This document shows positions 15,362 through 20,420 of a stretch of 20,420 bases of DNA, piece after piece. Source of the DNA: an uncultured Eubacteriales bacterium. Lineage in GTDB: Bacteria > Bacillota > Clostridia > Christensenellales > Aristaeellaceae. The DNA lies in NCBI GenBank assembly GCA_900540045.1, contig UQEF01000052.1, positions 1 through 20,420 of the forward strand, written 5' to 3'. The notes under the pieces are model-generated. The model did no database searches. It was not told where the DNA came from and worked only from the letters and a program-made list of their open reading frames with translations. Position 1 is the first letter of the stretch. Every line of letters starts with the position of its first letter. The translations under genes were made by a program, and so were the position numbers.

Positions 15362-16539
15362 GAGGATGGTTCCTCCTTATCGGTTGATTTGACGCACGCG
15401 GCGCAAAGCTTGCGCCGTAAACGCGCATAACGGTATTGTAGCGCAACTTGGCGGGCTTGTACAGCCTCCGAGCGAAAAAGGCCCGGTTCCGACAAAAGAA
15501 GCAGCGCCTGGCGCGTGTAGGTAAGCGCCTGAGCGGGATTATGCAGGCGGTGCTCATAGAGCTTGGCCAGCGCCTCGCAGGCGGATACGGGGTCGTCGCC
15601 CCGGCGCAGCATGGTTTCGTACAGGCGGATGGCGGCGGTCGCGTCGCCCGCGCGCCGCCGCTCCCGCGCCAGCGCGTGATAGGCCTCGGCGCGCGTGTCG
15701 CCGCGGGCGCACAGGCGGTAGCACTTGACCGCCTTGGCCGTATCGCCCCGCTTTTCCAGCGAGCGGGCCAGAGAGAGCAGGTCCTGGCCGCTTTCCACCG
15801 TTTCGGGGCAGTCCACCTGTCCGCACAAGAAGCACAGGAGCTGCGCCAGACTTACGATGTCCTGCCGGTTATGCGCAAGGATGCGCTCGATGGGCGCGAA
15901 GTCGCCGTCGCGCAGGTAGCGGAAATAGGTTTGCGGCACCTCGGCGCCGGGCAGGTCGTCCTCGCGCTTTACATGCAGAAGCTGCTCCTCCAGATTGGCC
16001 AGATTGCAGCGCTTCAAGCGAAGCTTCCACAGCCTGCGCGCGGGGTAGAGCACATCGGCATGCACATCGGGCAGGCGGGCGGAGATGCGGTTCATCACAA
16101 AGCGCGAGGCGAGCAGCGGCGCGTCAAAGGTGCGCCCGTTGAACGTACACAGCACGGAAAAGCGCCCCGCCACCGACGAGACCGTGCGCAAAAGCTCGCT
16201 CTCCTGCCCGTAATCGCGCATGAGCACCTGCTCCACTGCGAAATCCCTGCCCGTAAAATACCCCATGCCCACCAGAAACGCAACCGTGCCCGCTCCTCCG
16301 GCCAGACCCGTGGTTTCGGTGTCCAGAAAGAGGATATCCTCCGGGCGAAGATCCGGCGGAAAGGCAAAGCCGAAGGCGCTTTCCATCACGGCCGGGGTCA
16401 GGTGGCGAAGGTCGGTGAAGATGGGCAGCGGGAACGTTGCCTGCGAGCGGTAGCAGCCTTCCTGTGCCCCGCGCGCGGCAGGGGCAGGGCGGCTGGGGGC
16501 TGCGTCCAGCATGCGCAGTTTGCTCAGAAGATCCGCCAT
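15349..16539 (-). CDS. mrfB: MrfB (YprB) RNase H-like 3'-5' exonuclease with C-terminal TPR region
   Basis: This is the nuclease partner of the MrfA helicase. In Bacillus the pair repairs mitomycin C lesions independently of UvrABC. The 396-aa protein, close to the Bacillus length, has a DEDDh-type fold: D73 and E75 (LDTETTGLAGG), FNGRTFD at 133-139, ADVLYPARR at 161-169 and H223 with D227 (HNRQDIVSL). Residues 250-365 are helical repeats of TPR type. The start ATG overlaps the mrfA stop as TGATG, with AAAGGAG 11 bases before it. The frame is open further upstream, but that part is antisense-free overlap with mrfA and is not nuclease-like. Confidence 0.93.
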   Translation of the reverse strand: MADLLSKLRMLDAAPSRPAPAARGAQEGCYRSQATFPLPIFTDLRHLTPAVMESAFGFAFPPDLRPEDILFLDTETTGLAGGAGTVAFLVGMGYFTGRDFAVEQVLMRDYGQESELLRTVSSVAGRFSVLCTFNGRTFDAPLLASRFVMNRISARLPDVHADVLYPARRLWKLRLKRCNLANLEEQLLHVKREDDLPGAEVPQTYFRYLRDGDFAPIERILAHNRQDIVSLAQLLCFLCGQVDCPETVESGQDLLSLARSLEKRGDTAKAVKCYRLCARGDTRAEAYHALARERRRAGDATAAIRLYETMLRRGDDPVSACEALAKLYEHRLHNPAQALTYTRQALLLLSEPGLFRSEAVQARQVALQYRYARLRRKLCAACVKSTDKEEPSSWES

Positions 16540-18809
16540 CAGGCAAGCAGCTCCTTTAGAATGGCAATGGCGTCCGCCTTGCCGTGCTCGCCCACCTGGG
16601 AAACGGGCCCAACGCAGCTGGGGCAGCCGGATTCGCACCCGCAGCTCCGGGCAATGTCCAGCGCGTGCTCCAAAAGCAGCTCCTGCATGTGATAGGCCTT
16701 TTCGCTCAGCCCCACGCCGCCGGGATAGGTGTCGTAGAGGAACAGGGTGGGCTTGTCGGTGATGGGGGCCTTGACCTGATACACCACGTTGATATCGCGC
16801 GGGGCGCACATCAGGTACAGCGGCGCGACGATGGAGAGCAGGTTTGCCACGCCCACCAGCGCGCCCTGCAGCGCGTCGTTGCCATAGCGCCGGATGAGGC
16901 TGTCGGGCAAAGTCCACCACACGCCGACGGTGTGCAGGTCGGTCTGGGGCAGGCGCACCTCGCCGAAGCCCACGCTTTCGTGGGTGTCCAGCTTGAACTT
17001 CTTGAACATCTTGACGATCGTGCTCACCCGCAATTCGCCCAGGGCCACGTCTCCTCCGCAGGGCAGAGGCTTGTGCTCCAGATCGTCCAGAATGTGCAGG
17101 CTTACGTTGAGATCCGCATCGGTGTAGTAATCCACGTCCACGGCGCGGATGTAGGCCTTGCAGGCGGCAAGGTCCAGCTTTTCTACCTGGAACATGCGCG
17201 CGTCGTGCATATAGATGGCGTTTTCATGCAACAGCATGGGCACGGTGAAGCGGTCCATCTCGCCCACCACGCGGTGATGGGCGGGGTTGGTGATGTCGAT
17301 GATGACGAAGTTTTCCGTGCGCGCGCTGCGCAGGCTGATTTCGCCGGAGGGCAGCTCCTCCTCCATCCAGTAATACTTGCCCTCCACATGGCGCAGAATG
17401 TTGTTTTCCGTCAGGTATTCGAGGTACTGCGCCGTGTCGGGCAGGCCGCCGAAACGCTCGCCCTCCTCAAAGGGCAGTTCGTAAGCGGCGCATTTGATGT
17501 GGGAAAGCACAATGTAGAGGTTATTGGGCTGCACCAGCGCGTGCTCCGGCGAGGCGCGGAAGAAATAGTCGGGGTTCTGGATCACATACTGGTCCAGCGG
17601 AGCGGAGGAGGCCACCAGTATGGTCAGCGCCGTGTCCTTGCGCCGTCCGGCGCGGCCCGCCTGCTGCCAGGTGCTGGCGATGGTGCCGGGATAACCGCAC
17701 AGCACGCACGCCGTGAGGGAGCCGATGTCGATGCCCAGCTCCAGCGCATTGGTGGACACGACCATGTCCACCTCGCCCGCTCGCAGGCCGCGCTCGATTT
17801 CGCGGCGCTCGGAGGGCAGATAGCCGCCGCGGTAGCCGCGCACACGGCCGGAAAAGCCGTAGGCGGTACGGGCGCATTCCTTGAGGTGCCGGGTGATGAC
17901 CTCCACCTGAATCCGGCTTTTGCAAAACACGATGCTGGGAATATCGTTTCGCAAAAGCCCTTCGGCGATGCGCCGGACCTCGTTGACCACGCCGCGGCGG
18001 ATGCCCAGCTGGCGATTGACCACGGGCGGGTTGTAAAACACGAAATGCCGCTCGCCCATGGGCGAGCCGTTTTCGGTGACGGCGGCGATTTCCCGCCCGG
18101 TCAGCTGGGAGGCCAGCTCCACGGGGTTGGCGATGGTGGCGCTGCACAGGATGAAGCGCGGGTGGCTGCCATAAAACGCGCACAGGCGCATCAGGCGGCG
18201 AAGCACGTTGGCCAGATGGCTTCCGAACACGCCGCGGTAGGTGTGCAGCTCGTCGATGACGATGTATTCGAGATTTTCAAACAGCTTGACCCATCGGGTA
18301 TGGTGGGGGAGGATGTTGGCGTGCAGCATGTCCGGGTTGGTGACCACGATGTGGCCCGCCTCCCGGATGGCCTTGCGCGCGGCGGCCTGGGTATCGCCGT
18401 CGTAGGTATAGGTTTTGATGTCCACCCCCAGGGCCTCGATCATGTCGTAGAGGCCGCTGACCTGATCGGCCGAGAGCGCCTTGGTGGGAAAGAGGTACAG
18501 GGCGCGCGCGTCGTTGTTTTTCAGGATGGCGGATACCACGGGCAGATTGTAGCACAGGGTCTTTCCGCTGGCGGTGGGGGTGACCACCACAAAGTCGCGC
18601 CCCTCCTGCGCCAAGCGGAAGCACTCCGCCTGGTGGCAGTACAGCCGGTGGATGCCGCGCGCGCGAAGCACATCGCAAAGGCGCGGGTCCATATCGTCCG
18701 GCAGGGGCTCATAGCGGCCCTCCGTGGCGGGCAGGGTGCGCCACTCGGTCACGCAGTCCATAAAGGCGCGGTCGGTCCGCAGGCGGCCGATGAGCTGGTC
18801 AAGGTTCAT
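16539..18809 (-). CDS. mrfA: MrfA (YprA) superfamily 2 DNA helicase with C-terminal Cys cluster
   Basis: This DEAD/DEAH-type helicase of 756 aa matches the family length. Motifs in order are a Q-like HQAE near 59, Walker A TPTASGKT (77-84), DELH box (186-189), SAT (223-225), STNALELGIDIG (352-363) and QQAGRAGRR (382-390). The C-terminal DUF1998-type region carries four Cys at 723, 725, 729 and 732 (CGCESGCPSC), which bind zinc in MrfA. It unwinds DNA for the MrfB nuclease in DNA-adduct repair. TAGGAG precedes the ATG with 8-9 bases between. It lies 38 bases behind apbE on the same strand, with no terminator between, so read-through from the flavin genes is likely. Confidence 0.96.
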   Translation of the reverse strand: MNLDQLIGRLRTDRAFMDCVTEWRTLPATEGRYEPLPDDMDPRLCDVLRARGIHRLYCHQAECFRLAQEGRDFVVVTPTASGKTLCYNLPVVSAILKNNDARALYLFPTKALSADQVSGLYDMIEALGVDIKTYTYDGDTQAAARKAIREAGHIVVTNPDMLHANILPHHTRWVKLFENLEYIVIDELHTYRGVFGSHLANVLRRLMRLCAFYGSHPRFILCSATIANPVELASQLTGREIAAVTENGSPMGERHFVFYNPPVVNRQLGIRRGVVNEVRRIAEGLLRNDIPSIVFCKSRIQVEVITRHLKECARTAYGFSGRVRGYRGGYLPSERREIERGLRAGEVDMVVSTNALELGIDIGSLTACVLCGYPGTIASTWQQAGRAGRRKDTALTILVASSAPLDQYVIQNPDYFFRASPEHALVQPNNLYIVLSHIKCAAYELPFEEGERFGGLPDTAQYLEYLTENNILRHVEGKYYWMEEELPSGEISLRSARTENFVIIDITNPAHHRVVGEMDRFTVPMLLHENAIYMHDARMFQVEKLDLAACKAYIRAVDVDYYTDADLNVSLHILDDLEHKPLPCGGDVALGELRVSTIVKMFKKFKLDTHESVGFGEVRLPQTDLHTVGVWWTLPDSLIRRYGNDALQGALVGVANLLSIVAPLYLMCAPRDINVVYQVKAPITDKPTLFLYDTYPGGVGLSEKAYHMQELLLEHALDIARSCGCESGCPSCVGPVSQVGEHGKADAIAILKELLA

Positions 18810-18847
18810 GGAAACAGCTCCTATCCGGGTACAATGGGGAAAGACGA

Positions 18848-19882
18848 TCAGCGGCTGGAGGCCAGTTCAATCAGGTCGCGGAAGCCGTCGGTCATTTCCT
18901 CGGCGCCGTCCATCAAGGTCCACATGGCTTCCGCGCCGGGGATGGATTCGATCAGCGCGCGGCTTTCCTCGTAAGGCAGCAGAAAGGCCGTGGTGGAGAG
19001 GAAATCGCCCAGGGCGGAATCGGGGTGCAAAATGGTCACCGCGTGCATGTGCGCGGCAGGATAGAGGGTTTCAGGGTCGATCAGGTGGTGGTAGCGCACG
19101 CCGTCCACGGTGTAGTAGCGCTGGTAGTCGCCGCTGGTAACCACAGACAGGTCTGTTGCGCCCAGCGTTTCACGGGTGCTGACGCCATCCAGGTCCTCTA
19201 CGCCCACCACCCAGAAATCGCGTCCGTCCAGCGGCTTGCCCCCGCAGACCACGTTGCCGCCCGCATTGAGCAAAAACGAATCCAGCCCGTTTTCCCTGAG
19301 GGTGTCGCTGGTCAGCTGCGCAGCGTAGCCCTTGGCCACCGCGCCCACGTCCAGCGACAGGGCGGGGTCCTCAAAATAGACCGTGCCCGCTTCCTCGTCC
19401 AGAATGACCTGATCGTAATCCATGTGCTGCGCTGCCTCCTGCAAGGCGGCTTCATCGGGGAGAACGGTTCCGTCCTCGCGCGCGTCATGCCACAAATCCA
19501 GCACGGCTCCCATGGCGGGGTTGAGCACGCCGCCGTAGGCCTGACGCCACTGACGCACGCTGAGAAGCAGGTCCATCAGCTCCGGCTCCGCAGGCACGGG
19601 CGCTTCACCCGCCCCCTGATTGACGGCATAGAGGTTGTTGACCCCCTCGTAGGCGTTGTACTTGTCAAAGATGCGGTGGTAGCGCATCATTTCGCTTTCC
19701 ACCAGTTTGGCGTAGGTTTCAAATTCTGCCTGATCGCGGGCATAGGCGGTGAAAATGATCACCGTATCGAAGCAGCCGAAGAAGGTGTAACGGTACTTCT
19801 GACAGGTTTCGGCGCCGCTGGCGGCGCAGGATGCGGTCAGCAGCAGAACGGCAATGAGCATGCAGGCCAGAATGCGTTTCAT
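18848..19882 (-). CDS. apbE: FAD:protein FMN transferase (ApbE/FmnB), lipoprotein
   Basis: This enzyme moves FMN from FAD to a Thr in FMN-binding domains, using Mg2+, outside the cell membrane. The 344-aa protein has a lipobox LTASC with Cys19. Family motifs are LNPAMGAVLDLW, LDVGAVAKGYAA, NAGGNV, SGDYQRYY, RYHHLIDPETLYPA and a C-terminal DFLSTTAF, which corresponds to the metal-binding AD/T segment. ATG 19882 is preferred over the in-frame GTG 19891 because GGAGG overlaps that GTG and lies 8 bases before the ATG. The gene before it encodes an FMN-binding domain protein, its likely substrate, as in the Listeria PplA/FmnB electron-transfer pair. Confidence 0.95.
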   Translation of the reverse strand: MKRILACMLIAVLLLTASCAASGAETCQKYRYTFFGCFDTVIIFTAYARDQAEFETYAKLVESEMMRYHRIFDKYNAYEGVNNLYAVNQGAGEAPVPAEPELMDLLLSVRQWRQAYGGVLNPAMGAVLDLWHDAREDGTVLPDEAALQEAAQHMDYDQVILDEEAGTVYFEDPALSLDVGAVAKGYAAQLTSDTLRENGLDSFLLNAGGNVVCGGKPLDGRDFWVVGVEDLDGVSTRETLGATDLSVVTSGDYQRYYTVDGVRYHHLIDPETLYPAAHMHAVTILHPDSALGDFLSTTAFLLPYEESRALIESIPGAEAMWTLMDGAEEMTDGFRDLIELASSR

Positions 19883-19902
19883 TCGGGTCACCTCCGGGTC
19901 TT

Positions 19903-19936
19903 AAAAGGGCAGACCCCTGTAGGAAGGTCTGCCCTT
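19903..19936 (-). terminator. Hairpin with short T-tract between the FMN-binding gene and apbE
   Basis: An 11-bp stem (AAGGGCAGACC / GGTCTGCCCTT, 10-nt loop) sits 24 bases past the FMN-binding gene stop and 22 bases before the apbE ATG. The T-tract is only TTTT on the minus strand. With no room for another promoter after it, apbE depends on read-through, so this is probably a partial terminator or an RNA-stabilising end. Confidence 0.6.
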
Positions 19937-19959
19937 GTAGGGAAAACGGGGAACACGGC

Positions 19960-20420
19960 TTACTTGGCGGCCTCGTAGATGGCGTTCAGGGCCTCAAGGA
20001 CCGCATTGGTGGTGATGGTGGCGCCGGAAATGGCTTCTACATCGCCGTCGGCGAGGGGCAGGGTCTTATCCACGAACTGAAGCTGGAACATGGGGTCGAG
20101 GGCGTTGGCGCCCAGGCCGTCGGTCTCGGCGAACTGATCGTCGCCGATCTTGATGGACTTGATGGTGAGGCCATCGAGCGTGACCTGCACGGCTACGGGG
20201 CCGGCAAAGCCCTGCGCGGAGGTAAGCCACACGGTGCCTTCATTGGTCACTTCGATGCCGTCCTCGGGCTCGTCCGTCGCCTCCGGCTCCGTCACATAGA
20301 TGGCCGTGGGGCCATCCGCGCCGCCGATCACGCCGGTTTCAGCGCTGGCGGCCTCGTAGATGGCATTCAGGGCCTCAAGGACCGCATTGGTGGTGATGGT
20401 GGCGCCGGAAATGGCTTCTA
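19960..20420 (-). CDS. Protein with tandem FMN-binding domains, C-terminal part (5' end outside window)
   Basis: This is a likely extracytoplasmic flavoprotein, a substrate of the ApbE encoded next. About 152 C-terminal codons are visible, and the frame stays open to the window edge. The GTG at 20331 is internal, not a start. The last FMN_bind domain (about 100 aa) has the flavinylation motif ISGATIT, whose Thr would carry FMN by a phosphoester bond. A second copy of EAISGATITTNAV starts at the window edge, so at least two domains exist, 127 residues apart. They are joined by an acidic linker rich in Glu, Asp and Pro. The linker begins with GVIGGADGPTAIYVT, which resembles a motif of Na+-pump decarboxylase beta subunits. 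PplA of Listeria also has two such domains. Confidence 0.9.
   Translation of the reverse strand, partial: EAISGATITTNAVLEALNAIYEAASAETGVIGGADGPTAIYVTEPEATDEPEDGIEVTNEGTVWLTSAQGFAGPVAVQVTLDGLTIKSIKIGDDQFAETDGLGANALDPMFQLQFVDKTLPLADGDVEAISGATITTNAVLEALNAIYEAAK
19965..20039. repeat. Copy A of a 75-bp intragenic direct repeat
   Basis: This copy matches 20346-20420 at 74 of 75 bases with an offset of 381 bp (127 codons). The single difference is a synonymous Asn codon. It encodes the flavinylation motif end of the last FMN-binding domain. Confidence 0.97.
20346..20420. repeat. Copy B of the 75-bp intragenic repeat, running off the window
   Basis: This copy encodes the same segment in the preceding FMN-binding domain. 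The repeat is still matching at the window edge, so its true length is unknown. Confidence 0.97.

Noticed and set aside
16584..18974. A long plus-strand open frame (about 796 codons) opposite mrfA
   Set aside because: It is antisense to a gene with all helicase motifs, is His/Gly/Ala-rich without any domain, and is the usual shadow in GC-rich DNA. The same applies to long antisense frames over the ATPase, the kinases and the ABC genes.
20329..20331. GTG as the start of a small 123-aa FMN-binding protein
   Set aside because: The frame stays open upstream and encodes another copy of the FMN-binding domain end, so this GTG is an internal Val.

Overview
This window looks like chromosomal DNA from a GC-rich member of the Clostridia (Bacillota). 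The evidence is AGGAGG-type ribosome binding sites, sigma-A-like promoters, Gram-positive lipoproteins, a GerMN (spore-germination/sporulation type) lipoprotein, a YprA/YprB (MrfA/MrfB) repair pair and BmrCD-type ABC exporters. The genus cannot be told from the sequence alone. I see no tRNA, rRNA, insertion sequence, phage gene or CRISPR array; the region reads as ordinary, densely coding chromosome.

Left third (1-7320). A P-type Ca2+-type ATPase on the minus strand diverges from a plus-strand XRE regulator that carries two membrane helices and a zinc ribbon. The 263-base gap between them holds, on the ATPase strand, a long imperfect hairpin followed by an intrinsic terminator, with no gene in front of it. 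This is the best candidate for an undescribed element here: an attenuator or riboswitch-like leader, or a small RNA. A bidirectional terminator separates the regulator from a minus-strand operon of response regulator, WalK/MtrB-like histidine kinase and GerMN lipoprotein. That layout matches actinobacterial mtrA-mtrB-lpqB. The kinase has no ATG, GTG or TTG at its natural start and may use AUU overlapping the regulator stop codon.

Middle (7321-14593). Back-to-back promoters separate this operon from a second, divergent two-component system (OmpR-type regulator and kinase). Next comes a secreted protein with three PepSY-like domains under its own promoter, with an 11-bp-spaced direct repeat just upstream of the -10. 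After a strong terminator, a MarR regulator and a heterodimeric ABC exporter form an operon whose promoter is covered by two near-identical 16-bp sites 20 bp apart.

Right third (14594-20420). All genes are on the minus strand. In transcription order they are a partial protein with tandem FMN-binding domains, an ApbE-type flavin transferase lipoprotein, the helicase MrfA, the exonuclease MrfB and a TPR protein. The first two form a likely extracellular flavinylation pair, comparable to PplA/FmnB of Listeria. MrfA and MrfB form the mitomycin-type lesion repair pair. Two features stand out at the right edge: a near-perfect 75-bp repeat coding for the ends of two FMN-binding domains, and a linker peptide matching a signature of Na+-pumping decarboxylase beta subunits.
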